Origin: an uncultured Actinomycetes bacterium
GTDB taxonomy: Bacteria; Actinomycetota; Acidimicrobiia; Acidimicrobiales; Microtrichaceae
Reading direction: 5' to 3'
Length of the DNA stretch: 6,505 nt
Assembly: GCA_903930035.1 (NCBI GenBank)
Contig: CAIYXG010000394.1
Location: 1-6,505, forward strand
In this document: positions 1 through 6,082 of the stretch, one piece after another
How positions within the stretch are numbered: the first letter of the stretch is position 1
Layout: each line of letters begins with the position of its first letter
Position numbers and translations under genes: made by a program
Notes under the pieces: model-generated
Told to the model about the DNA's origin: nothing
The model's database searches: none
What the model saw: the letters and a program-made list of their open reading frames with translations, nothing else

Positions 1-648
1 CGCTGCGAGGTCTTCGTGGCGGACTACCGGCTGGCCCCGGAGTTCCCGTACCCGGCCGGGCTGCACGACGCCCGCGACGCGTGGGAGGTCCTGTGCCGCG
101 AGCACGGCGACCGGACGCTCCTCGTCGGCGGGGACTCGGGGGGTGGCGGCCTGGCGACCTCGCTCGTCCAGCTCCTGGGCCGGACCGGCGGCCGCCGTCC
201 CGACGGCCTGGTCCTGTTCTCGCCCGAGGTCGACCTGGACTTCGAGGACGCGTCGGTCTCCGACAACGCGCCGTACGACATCCTCCCGTGGAACATCCCG
301 GTCACCGCCTACCTGAAGGGCGTCAAGCCCGACGACGGGATCGTCTCCGCCGTCTACTCCGACGTGTCCGGCTACCCGCCCACGTTCGTGTCCTGGGGCA
401 GCCGCGAGATGTTCCGGGATTCCTGCGCCCGGTTCGCCGACGAGCTCCGGGCCGCCGGCGTCACGACCCACACGGTCGAGGGCGAGGGGATGTACCACGT
501 CTACCCGATCGTGGTGCCGTGGTCGGCCTCGGGCCGCGCCGTCGTGGAGGCCGTCGGCCAGTTCGTGTCGGCCTGCGAGGGCGAGGCGTCGTTCGGGCGT
601 GCCGAGCTGTCCGAGACGGACTTCGGCAACCCGCTGCAGCAGGACTAG
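1..648 (+). CDS. Alpha/beta hydrolase of the HSL (family IV esterase) type, 5'-truncated by the window edge
   Basis: The gene enters from the left edge already in frame; the GTG at 16 is an internal codon of the family's DYRLAPE block, not the start. Visible in order: DYRLAPEFPYPA (codons 18-53), the nucleophile elbow GDSGGG with the Ser codon at 136-138, the acid region SWGSREMFRD, and the GMYHVYP block with the candidate catalytic His at 496-498. The oxyanion HGGG motif of this family lies upstream and is not in the window. Known family role: cytoplasmic hydrolysis of carboxylic esters, often short to medium acyl chains; the substrate here cannot be told. The place of the usual catalytic Asp (first D of DPLRD) is taken by Glu at 406-408, which could still serve as the acid. 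A tail of about 25 residues after the last helix is low in motif content. It is convergent with the amidohydrolase gene and overlaps it by four bases. An esterase of lipid or steroid catabolism is plausible from context, but that is inference. Confidence 0.93.
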   Translation, partial: RCEVFVADYRLAPEFPYPAGLHDARDAWEVLCREHGDRTLLVGGDSGGGGLATSLVQLLGRTGGRRPDGLVLFSPEVDLDFEDASVSDNAPYDILPWNIPVTAYLKGVKPDDGIVSAVYSDVSGYPPTFVSWGSREMFRDSCARFADELRAAGVTTHTVEGEGMYHVYPIVVPWSASGRAVVEAVGQFVSACEGEASFGRAELSETDFGNPLQQD

Positions 649-662
649 GGCTCGAGCCCCAG
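645..662. terminator. Imperfect palindrome over the convergent stop codons, possible weak bidirectional terminator
   Basis: Bases 648-659 are a perfect 12-base palindrome (GGGCTCGAGCCC). With one A/C mismatch it extends to 645-662, giving a stem of about six pairs plus a mismatch around a TCGA loop. It covers both stop codons, which share CTAG at 645-648. There is no T-tract on either side, so this is a candidate only; much of it also encodes the last residues (GLEP) of the minus-strand protein, and GC-rich DNA forms such palindromes by chance. Confidence 0.3.
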
Positions 663-1517
663 GACCCGCGCCGCGTTGCCGCGCAGGAACTTGGGCCACA
701 CCTCGTCCTTGAACGGCACGTTCGGCAGCTCGGCCGCGATGCGCTCGTAGGTCAGTCCGGCGGGGAAGTACCCGGCGTAGAGGACCTTGTCGGCCCCGCG
801 GCTGTTGGCGTAGTCCACGATGGCCCTCGGGTAGTGCTTCGGGGCGAACGCCGAGGTCGAGTAGTAGAGGTTGGGCCACTTGAGCATGAGCTTCACGGCC
901 AGGTCGGTCCACGGGTCGGCGCCGTGGCGCATGACGATCTTCAGGTCGGGGAAGAACCAGCAGACCTCGTCGAGCAGCTCGACCTTCTGGGGTGCGAGCG
1001 GGACCCGTGGTCCGGGCACGCCGACCGTCAGGAAGATCGGCAGCCCCAGCTCCACGCAGGTCGCGTAGACGGGGTAGTAGGGCGCGGCGTCGAGCGGGGT
1101 CATGCAGCCCGACGGGAAGGAGCTCACTGCCACCAGCCCGAACTCGTCGTGGTACTGCTTGATCTTGCGGACGGCGTCCATGCCCTCCCGCGGGTCCACG
1201 TCGACCAGCGCCAGGAAGCGGTCCGGGTGCTCGCGGACGGCCCGGCGTGGGTCCTCCCGCGTGGTGTTGCCCACGTTGACCAGGCCGCGCTCGACGCCGT
1301 AGCGGTCCATGTTGTCCAGGGTCACGGCCACCGGGTCGACCCCGTGCTCGATCTCGCCCGGGACGTCCTTGAACATGTACTGCGCCGGCATCTTGAAGTC
1401 CTCCTGGGACTCCTTGTCGCGCAGGTTCGGCGCCAGGAACTTGTAGACCTCTCGCCGGTCGGTGGAGGGGAAGCCGATCATGGTGTCGATGATGGGCACG
1501 TCGGTGGGCATCGCCAT
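645..1517 (-). CDS. Amidohydrolase-family (COG2159, Amidohydro_2-like) TIM-barrel protein lacking canonical metal ligands
   Basis: A complete 290-residue protein, normal for a small single-domain Amidohydro_2 member. Family features seen: the N-terminal strand PIIDT (residues 8-12), the NMDRYGVERGLV segment, a DPRRAVREHPDRFLALVDVDP block, and the KIVMRHGADPW segment with His198, matching the conserved His after the fifth strand. The C-terminal KFLRGNAARVLGLEP is the typical closing helix. Family members are cytoplasmic metal-dependent hydrolases or decarboxylases. Here the DTHxH metal motif reads DTMIG (Met13, Gly15) and the late GSDYP motif reads AGYFP (Tyr250 in the Asp place), so three usual ligands are missing and the reaction cannot be assumed. 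The ATG at 1517 is chosen because a -10-like TAGTCT sits six bases before it; the ATG at 1511 is an alternative. Upstream of the start there is no clear Shine-Dalgarno. It is divergent from the next gene and convergent with the hydrolase. In actinobacteria such proteins often sit near fatty-acid or steroid catabolism genes; substrate unknown. Confidence 0.9.
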   Translation of the reverse strand: MAMPTDVPIIDTMIGFPSTDRREVYKFLAPNLRDKESQEDFKMPAQYMFKDVPGEIEHGVDPVAVTLDNMDRYGVERGLVNVGNTTREDPRRAVREHPDRFLALVDVDPREGMDAVRKIKQYHDEFGLVAVSSFPSGCMTPLDAAPYYPVYATCVELGLPIFLTVGVPGPRVPLAPQKVELLDEVCWFFPDLKIVMRHGADPWTDLAVKLMLKWPNLYYSTSAFAPKHYPRAIVDYANSRGADKVLYAGYFPAGLTYERIAAELPNVPFKDEVWPKFLRGNAARVLGLEP

Positions 1518-1523
1518 GGCCGC

Positions 1524-1529
1524 AGACTA
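1524..1529 (-). promoter_or_regulatory. Candidate -10 element TAGTCT for leaderless transcription of the amidohydrolase gene
   Basis: On the minus strand TAGTCT fits the actinobacterial TANNNT -10 pattern. Six bases (1523-1518) separate it from the ATG at 1517-1515, so transcription would start at or next to the A of the start codon. No Shine-Dalgarno is visible, which agrees with a leaderless mRNA. No clear -35 box is seen. The ligase gene at 2425 has the same arrangement with the same spacing. Confidence 0.45.
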
Positions 1530-1531
1530 GT

Positions 1532-1537
1532 GAGAGG
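1532..1537 (+). promoter_or_regulatory. Shine-Dalgarno GAGAGG before the 1546 gene
   Basis: GAGAGG ends eight bases before the ATG at 1546, good spacing for a ribosome binding site, and it supports that start. It lies in the 28-base gap between two divergent genes, so the promoter for this gene must overlap the gap or the start of the minus-strand gene. An overlapping GAGGCT (1534-1539), six bases from the ATG, also loosely resembles a -10 box without its first T, so a leaderless reading is not excluded. Confidence 0.45.
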
Positions 1538-1545
1538 CTGTCGGC

Positions 1546-2370
1546 ATGGCCGCTCCGAGGACCCCGCGCTGGTGGCAGTCGCTCCGTTCCCGATGGTCCG
1601 CCGACCCGACCCTGCCCGGCGCCGGCCGCACGTCGGGGCCGCCGCGGTCGTCCAACGGGGCCTCGTCGTTCCACCTGCGCTGGGACCTCTACAGCGAGTT
1701 CGACGAGGTGTCGGTCGTGCTCGAGGTCGTCGGGCCGCCCACGGTCGACCGCCTGTACTTCTGGGCCCTCCAGGCCGACTTCGGCGACGGCGCCGGGAGG
1801 TCGTCGGGCGGCGCGCACCTGGGGCTCCAGTGGCACCCCGAGTACCCGGGCGGGACCGCTGTGAACTGGGGCGGGTACGACGCCCGCGGCGGGATCCTGC
1901 ACGGCAGCGGGTCCGGCCTGCCCTCGGCCCTCGGCAACCCGCACACGCACGACTTCGCGTGGCAGCCGCACCGCGCGTACCGGCTGACCATCTCGCGGGC
2001 GGACGCCCCCGGGCCCCACGGCGGTCCCGCGTGGACCGGCGCGGTGACCGACCTCGAGACCGGCACCACCACCGTGGTCCGTGAGCTGTACCCGGCGGGC
2101 GACCGCATCGTGGGCGTGGTCATGTGGTCCGAGGTCTTTGCCCGCTGCGACGACCCGTCCGCCGCCGTGCGGTGGTCCGCGCCGCAGGCCCGGACCCTCG
2201 ACGGCATCGTGGTCGCCCCCGCCGCCGTGCTGCTGAACTACCAGACGCACGCCGACGGCGGTTGTGCCAACACGTCGTCGGAGGTCGACGGGCCCGGCGT
2301 GGTGCAGCGCACGAACGTGCCGCGGGCCCACCCGACCGGCACGCGCCTCGCCCTGCCCGCCGCCGGCTGA
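1546..2370 (+). CDS. Conserved-looking soluble protein of unknown function, Trp/Gly-rich, possibly beta-sandwich (DUF3472-like pattern)
   Basis: 274 residues, ATG chosen for its GAGAGG ribosome binding site. I do not recognise the gene with certainty. Residues 1-40 are basic, then Ser/Pro/Gly-rich, with no hydrophobic segment: no signal peptide or membrane anchor, so probably cytoplasmic. Residues 41-150 alternate short hydrophobic strands with Gly turns: YFWALQADF (71-79), GGAHLGLQWHPEYPGG (88-103), VNWGGYD (106-112), GSGSG (120-124), then a W-x5-YRLTISR segment (139-151). A later block MWSEVFARCDDPSAAVRW (193-210) looks like a conserved core. The order glycine-rich LQ strand, W-D strand, GxGSG turn, W...YRL strand recalls DUF3472-type domains, but I cannot confirm this. 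Two Cys lie in the C-terminal half, at about residue 201 and in the GGCANTSS segment. Its reading frame keeps sensible strand-like composition throughout, which argues that it is real. It stands alone between a divergent amidohydrolase and the ligase. Function is not inferred. Confidence 0.78.
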   Translation: MAAPRTPRWWQSLRSRWSADPTLPGAGRTSGPPRSSNGASSFHLRWDLYSEFDEVSVVLEVVGPPTVDRLYFWALQADFGDGAGRSSGGAHLGLQWHPEYPGGTAVNWGGYDARGGILHGSGSGLPSALGNPHTHDFAWQPHRAYRLTISRADAPGPHGGPAWTGAVTDLETGTTTVVRELYPAGDRIVGVVMWSEVFARCDDPSAAVRWSAPQARTLDGIVVAPAAVLLNYQTHADGGCANTSSEVDGPGVVQRTNVPRAHPTGTRLALPAAG

Positions 2371-2402
2371 CCCCCCCCCGGGCACGAGAACGGGGTGCCG
2401 GG
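2371..2402 (+). terminator. C-run and bulged hairpin after the 1546 gene, weak terminator candidate
   Basis: Directly after the stop codon comes a run of nine C (2371-2379). The last three C, a bulged G2380 and GGCAC (2381-2385) can pair with GTGCC (2395-2399) and GGG (2400-2402), an eight-pair stem with a nine-base loop. No T-tract follows, so it is not a classical intrinsic terminator. It sits just upstream of the candidate ligase promoter, where a transcript boundary would be expected. Confidence 0.3.
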
Positions 2403-2412
2403 CCGCCCGCGC

Positions 2413-2418
2413 TACGGT
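2413..2418 (+). promoter_or_regulatory. Candidate -10 element TACGGT for leaderless transcription of the ligase gene
   Basis: TACGGT fits TANNNT and ends six bases before the ATG at 2425, so the transcript would begin at or beside the start codon. No Shine-Dalgarno precedes this ATG. This favours the ATG at 2425 over the in-frame GTG at 2395, whose extra ten residues (PGRPRYGRP type) are not like the family N-terminus. No clear -35 box is seen about 17 bases upstream. Confidence 0.5.
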
Positions 2419-2424
2419 CGGCCC

Positions 2425-4083
2425 ATGTCCGAGGCGCCTGCCAACTACAACCTCGCCAACCTGTGGGAGGCCGTCGTCGACCGCGTGGGCGACCGCGAGT
2501 GCCTGGTGTGCGGCGACGTCCGGCTCTCCTACGCCCAGCTCGACGGGCGGGCCAACCGGCTGGCCCACCAGCTGGCCGCCCAGGGCGTCGGCGAGGGCGA
2601 CTTCGTCGGCTGCTACCTCACCAACGGCACGCCCTACCTGGAGACGATCCTGGCGTGCTTCAAGGTCGGTGCGCTCCCGGTGAACATCAACTACCGCTAC
2701 GTCGCCGACGAGCTGCGCTACCTCTTCGAGGACGCCGGGCTGGTGGTCGTGGTGACCGAGGAGCAGTTCGTCGACCGGCTGGCCGAGGTGGCCGCCGACG
2801 TGCCGTCGCTGCGCCACGCGCTGGTCGTGGGGGCCGACGCCACGGACCTGGCGTCGCTCGCCCACGTCGGCCTGGCCGCCACCGACTACGAGTCGGCCCT
2901 CGCCGCCGGCGACCCCGCACGCCCCGACGGGTCGGCCCGCACCGACGACCAGCTCTACGTCCTCTACACCGGGGGCACCACCGGCATGCCCAAGGGGGTC
3001 GTGTGGCGCCACGAGGACGTGTTCTTCGGCTGCCTGACCGGCGGCGACCCCATGCGGCTGCAGGGCCCCGTCGCCAGCCCGGCCGAGCTGATGGACCGCA
3101 TCCTCCCCGACGACTTCGAGTTCACCTTCTACGCGCTGGCCCCGCTCATGCACGCCGCGGCCCAGTGGGTGAGCCTGCTGTGGTTCCTGTGCGGCGCCAA
3201 GGTCGTCCTGCACCAGGGCCGGTTCGACCCGCTCGAGGTCTGGCGCACCGTCGAGCGCGAGCGGGTCTCCACCGTGACCGTGGTGGGCGACGCCATGGCC
3301 CGGCCGCTGCTCGACGCCTGGGAGGCGCACGGGCCGTTCGACACCTCGAGCCTCTTCGCGTTCGCCAACGGCGGGGCCCCGATGGCGCTCACGACCCGCA
3401 CCGGCCTGCAGGCGGCCATGCCGAACGTGGCCTTCACCGACGGGTTCGGCTCGTCGGAGACCGGCATCCAGGGCAGCCAGCGGCTCGAGCCCGGGCAGGC
3501 CGTCGGCACCGCGGTCCGCTTCGACAACGTCTCCGCCGGCACCCGGGTCCTCGACGAGCACGACCAGCCGGTCGTGCCGGGGTCGGGCACGGTCGGCCGG
3601 GTGGCCACCAGCGGCCACATCCCGCTCCGCTACCACAACGCCCCCGAGAAGACCGCCGAGGCGTTCGTGGAGATCGACGGCACCCGGTACGTGGTCTCGG
3701 GCGACATGGCCACGGTGGAGGCCGACGGCGCCGTCGTGCTGCTCGGCCGAGGGTCGGTGTCGATCAACACCGGCGGCGAGAAGGTCTACCCCGAGGAGGT
3801 GGAGGGGGTCCTCAAGACCCACCCCGCCGTCTACGACGCGGTCGTGGTGGGCGTGGCCGACGACCGCTGGGGGCAGCGGGTCGCCGCGGTCGTCCGGCCG
3901 GTCGACCACGACGCACCGCCCACGCTCGACGAGCTCCGCGACCACTGCCACGGCCACCTGGCCGGGTACAAGGCGCCGCGCCAGCTGGTCCTGGTGGACT
4001 CGGTCGAGCGGTCCCCGGCCGGCAAGGCCGACTACCGCTGGGCCAGGGCGGTCGCCGAGGCCGCCCCGGGCCCGGTCGACTGA
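2425..4083 (+). CDS. FadD19-like acyl-CoA synthetase (AMP-forming, ANL superfamily)
   Basis: 552 residues, the usual length of mycobacterial FadD19-type ligases. It should activate a carboxylic acid with ATP to an acyl-adenylate and then to the acyl-CoA thioester in the cytoplasm. Seen in order: N-terminal block LSYAQLDGRANRLAHQL (about 33-49), P-loop YTGGTTGMPKG (181-191) followed by VVWRHED, the GDAMARPLLDA segment, DGFGSSETG (339-347, adenine/Mg binding Glu345), SGDMA with Asp427 (ribose contact), the hinge and A8 block LLGRGSVSINTGGEKVYPEEVE (starting at 439), and RSPAGKADYRWA with the catalytic Lys534. YTGG in place of YTSG, the WRHED after the P-loop and the INTGGEKVYPEEVE block match what I recall of FadD19 and FadD17, which load steroid side-chain acids in mycobacteria. 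Substrate by homology only: a steroid, branched or long-chain acid. All core motifs are intact, so it should be active. The ABC-F gene follows after 14 bases, probably on the same transcript. A second ligase of this subtype lies at the right end, nearly 60% identical by eye over the shared C-terminal part. Confidence 0.95.
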   Translation: MSEAPANYNLANLWEAVVDRVGDRECLVCGDVRLSYAQLDGRANRLAHQLAAQGVGEGDFVGCYLTNGTPYLETILACFKVGALPVNINYRYVADELRYLFEDAGLVVVVTEEQFVDRLAEVAADVPSLRHALVVGADATDLASLAHVGLAATDYESALAAGDPARPDGSARTDDQLYVLYTGGTTGMPKGVVWRHEDVFFGCLTGGDPMRLQGPVASPAELMDRILPDDFEFTFYALAPLMHAAAQWVSLLWFLCGAKVVLHQGRFDPLEVWRTVERERVSTVTVVGDAMARPLLDAWEAHGPFDTSSLFAFANGGAPMALTTRTGLQAAMPNVAFTDGFGSSETGIQGSQRLEPGQAVGTAVRFDNVSAGTRVLDEHDQPVVPGSGTVGRVATSGHIPLRYHNAPEKTAEAFVEIDGTRYVVSGDMATVEADGAVVLLGRGSVSINTGGEKVYPEEVEGVLKTHPAVYDAVVVGVADDRWGQRVAAVVRPVDHDAPPTLDELRDHCHGHLAGYKAPRQLVLVDSVERSPAGKADYRWARAVAEAAPGPVD

Positions 4084-4097
4084 GCGGACCGCGCCGC

Positions 4098-6062
4098 GTG
4101 ATCACCGTCTCCGGGCTGTCGAAGTCGTTCGGCGGCCGCACCCTGTTCCACGACGTCGGGTTCAAGCTCCCGGCGGGCCGCCGTGTCGCGCTGGTGGGCG
4201 GCAACGGCGTGGGCAAGACGACGATGCTCGAGATCGTCGTGGGCCTCCAGCGGGCCGACGCCGGCGACGTGCACGTCGCCAAGGGCGCCCGCGTCGGGTA
4301 CCTGCCCCAGGAGCTGACCGAGCAGGTCGACGGCTCGGTGATCGACGAGGTGCTCCGTGGCGCCGCCCACGTGAGCGACCTGGAGGCGCTGGTCGTGCGC
4401 CTCGCCCAGGAGGTCGCCGACACCGCCCCCGGCGGCCCCGACCAGGACGAGGAGGCGTACGCCCGGGCGCTCGACGCGCTGGGGGAGGCCCAGCACCAGT
4501 TCGAGACCCACGGCGGCTACGGCCTGGAGGCCGAGGCCCGGCGCGTGCTCGACGGCCTCGGGTTCCGCGACGGCGACGCCGACCGGCCGGTCAAGGAACT
4601 GTCGGGCGGCTGGCGCATGCGGGTCGCCCTGGCCCGGCTCCTGCTGTCGTCGCCGGACCTGCTCGTGCTCGACGAGCCCACCAACCACCTCGACGTGGAG
4701 TCCGTCGCGTGGCTCGAGCAGCAGCTGCAGGCGTGGCCGTCGGCCCTGCTGTTCGTGAGCCACGACCGTGACTTCATCGACAACGTGGCCGACCGGGTGG
4801 TCGAGGTGGTCGGCGGCGTGGCGACCGAGTACGTCGGCGGGTTCGCCGAGTTCGTCGTGCAGCGGGAGGACCGCCTCGCCGGCATCTCCGCGGCCGCCGC
4901 GCAGCAGCAGCGCAAGATCGACCAGGCCGAGCGGTTCGTCGAGCGGTTCCGGTACAAGGCCACCAAGGCCCGCCAGGTCCAGAGCCGCATCAAGACCCTG
5001 GAGAAGCTCGAGCGCATCGAGGTCCCGCAGGCTGCCGAGCTCAGGGCCACCTTCGCGTTCCCGCAGCCGCAGCGCTCGTCCCGGACCGTCGTCGAGATCA
5101 AGGACGCCCAGGTCGGCTTCGACGGCGTCCCGGTCCTGAGCGGCATCGACCTGGTGGTCGAGCGCGGCCAGAAGCTGGCGCTCGTCGGCCCCAACGGCGC
5201 CGGCAAGACGACACTCCTCAACCTGCTGCTCGGCCGCCTGGAGCCCATGACCGGCTCGGTCGAGATCGGGGCCAACGTGGACGTCGCCGAGTTCGCCCAG
5301 CACCAGGTCGACCAGCTCCGGTTCGACCGCACGGTGCTCGAGGAGTTCCGGGCGGCGGTCGGCGACGAGCACGGCCGCAACCTGCGCACCGTGCTGGGCG
5401 GCTTCGGGTTCCGGGGCGAGGCCGTGGACCGCAAGGTGGGCGACCTGTCCGGCGGCGAGCGCACGCGGCTGGCGCTGGCCCGGACCATGGTCAACCCGGT
5501 GAACCTGCTGGTGCTCGACGAGCCCACCAATCACCTGGACCTGCCCTCGTGCGACGTGCTGGAGGACGCGCTCAATGCCTACCCCGGCACCGTGCTGCTG
5601 GTGACCCACGACCGGTACCTGATCCGCTCGGTGGCCGACGCGCTCCTCGAGGTCCGCGACGGCCGGGTCACCTACTGGACCGAGGTCGAGGAGCACGTGC
5701 TCGCGCCCCGGCCCGACGCCCCCGGCTCCGCCACCGCCGGCCCGGCCCCGGCGCCGGCCGCACCCCCTGGCCGACGGCCCAACAAGGCGGACGAGCGCCG
5801 CCAGACCGCCGCGGTGCGCCAGGCGGGGGAGCGGGCCACCAAGGAGCTGCGCAAGGACGTCCGCCGGCTGGAGCGGGAGGTCGCGAAGGCCGAGGAGCAG
5901 GTGGCGTCACTGCACGCGCAGCTGAGCGACCCGGAGATCTATGACGACCACCAGAAGGTGCGTGAGCTCGCCGACGCCCACGACGCGGCGAAGGAACAGG
6001 TCGACCGGCTCACCGAGGAGTGGGTCGCGGCCCAGGAGGCGCTCGACGCCGCAGGCGGCTGA
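4098..6062 (+). CDS. ABC-F family ATPase (ribosome-associated translation factor type) with coiled-coil C-terminal tail
   Basis: 654 residues, start GTG at 4098, chosen because VITVSGLSKSFGG is the usual first strand of the family and the upstream frame runs into the ligase gene. Two nucleotide-binding domains on one chain and no membrane segment define ABC-F. Domain 1: Walker A GGNGVGKTT (34-42), a helical arm region (about 95-150), signature LSGGW (168-172), Walker B ending Asp192-Glu193 with EPTNHLD, switch His222. The inter-domain linker carries FRYKATKARQVQSR, the ABC_tran_Xtn type helix pair that in known members reaches the ribosomal P-site tRNA. Domain 2: Walker A GPNGAGKTT (from 364, Lys370), LSGGE (450-454), Asp474-Glu475, His504. 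Then an Ala/Pro-rich hinge (about 535-560) and a charged coiled coil (about 570-652), as in the Uup/YdiF-like groups. All catalytic residues are intact in both domains. Known members relieve stalled ribosomes; some give resistance to ribosome-binding antibiotics. The linker is of ordinary length, so a housekeeping role is likelier than resistance. Only a weak ribosome binding site (GCGGAC) lies in the 14-base gap, so it may depend on translation of the ligase. Confidence 0.95.
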   Translation: MITVSGLSKSFGGRTLFHDVGFKLPAGRRVALVGGNGVGKTTMLEIVVGLQRADAGDVHVAKGARVGYLPQELTEQVDGSVIDEVLRGAAHVSDLEALVVRLAQEVADTAPGGPDQDEEAYARALDALGEAQHQFETHGGYGLEAEARRVLDGLGFRDGDADRPVKELSGGWRMRVALARLLLSSPDLLVLDEPTNHLDVESVAWLEQQLQAWPSALLFVSHDRDFIDNVADRVVEVVGGVATEYVGGFAEFVVQREDRLAGISAAAAQQQRKIDQAERFVERFRYKATKARQVQSRIKTLEKLERIEVPQAAELRATFAFPQPQRSSRTVVEIKDAQVGFDGVPVLSGIDLVVERGQKLALVGPNGAGKTTLLNLLLGRLEPMTGSVEIGANVDVAEFAQHQVDQLRFDRTVLEEFRAAVGDEHGRNLRTVLGGFGFRGEAVDRKVGDLSGGERTRLALARTMVNPVNLLVLDEPTNHLDLPSCDVLEDALNAYPGTVLLVTHDRYLIRSVADALLEVRDGRVTYWTEVEEHVLAPRPDAPGSATAGPAPAPAAPPGRRPNKADERRQTAAVRQAGERATKELRKDVRRLEREVAKAEEQVASLHAQLSDPEIYDDHQKVRELADAHDAAKEQVDRLTEEWVAAQEALDAAGG

Positions 6063-6082
6063 GCCGTGGGTCCGGCTCAGCC
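6057..6082. terminator. Perfect 9-bp inverted repeat between convergent genes, candidate bidirectional terminator
   Basis: GGCTGAGCC (6057-6065) and GGCTCAGCC (6074-6082) are exact inverted repeats around an eight-base loop. The TGA stop of the ABC-F gene (6060-6062) lies in the left arm and the TGA of the minus-strand ligase (6079-6077) in the right arm. The stem is GC-rich and stable on either transcript. No T-tract follows, which is common for actinobacterial hairpin terminators. It spans the whole 14-base gap between the two genes, so it could end both transcripts. Confidence 0.6.

Noticed and set aside
81..2084. 667-codon plus-strand frame across the hydrolase, amidohydrolase and 1546 genes
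   Set aside because: The product is Arg/Pro/Gly-rich low-complexity sequence and runs across three real genes in other frames; a shadow frame.
1689..2207. 172-codon minus-strand frame opposite the 1546 gene
   Set aside because: Ser/Pro/Arg-rich with no fold-like pattern, while the plus-strand frame has strand-like segments and a ribosome binding site. I kept the plus-strand reading.
2395..2424. GTG at 2395 as start of the first ligase
   Set aside because: It would add ten Arg/Pro-rich residues unlike the family and would overlap the candidate hairpin and -10 box; the ATG at 2425 has a TANNNT box at leaderless spacing.
2124..4097. In-frame N-terminal extension of the ABC-F protein upstream of 4098
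   Set aside because: The added sequence is Arg/Pro/Gly-rich and overlaps the whole ligase gene; ABC-F proteins begin at the first strand of domain 1, which matches the GTG at 4098.
4032..5696. 554-codon open frame on the minus strand antisense to the ABC-F gene
   Set aside because: Its translation is Leu/Val/Asp/Glu-rich without any motif and mirrors the codon pattern of the ABC-F gene, whose motifs are all intact on the plus strand. Long antisense frames are expected at this GC content.
4098..6062. ABC-F protein as an antibiotic-resistance determinant
   Set aside because: Nothing seen supports this: the inter-domain linker is of ordinary length and motif, and the neighbours are catabolic genes, not biosynthetic or resistance genes. 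It stays possible but unsupported.
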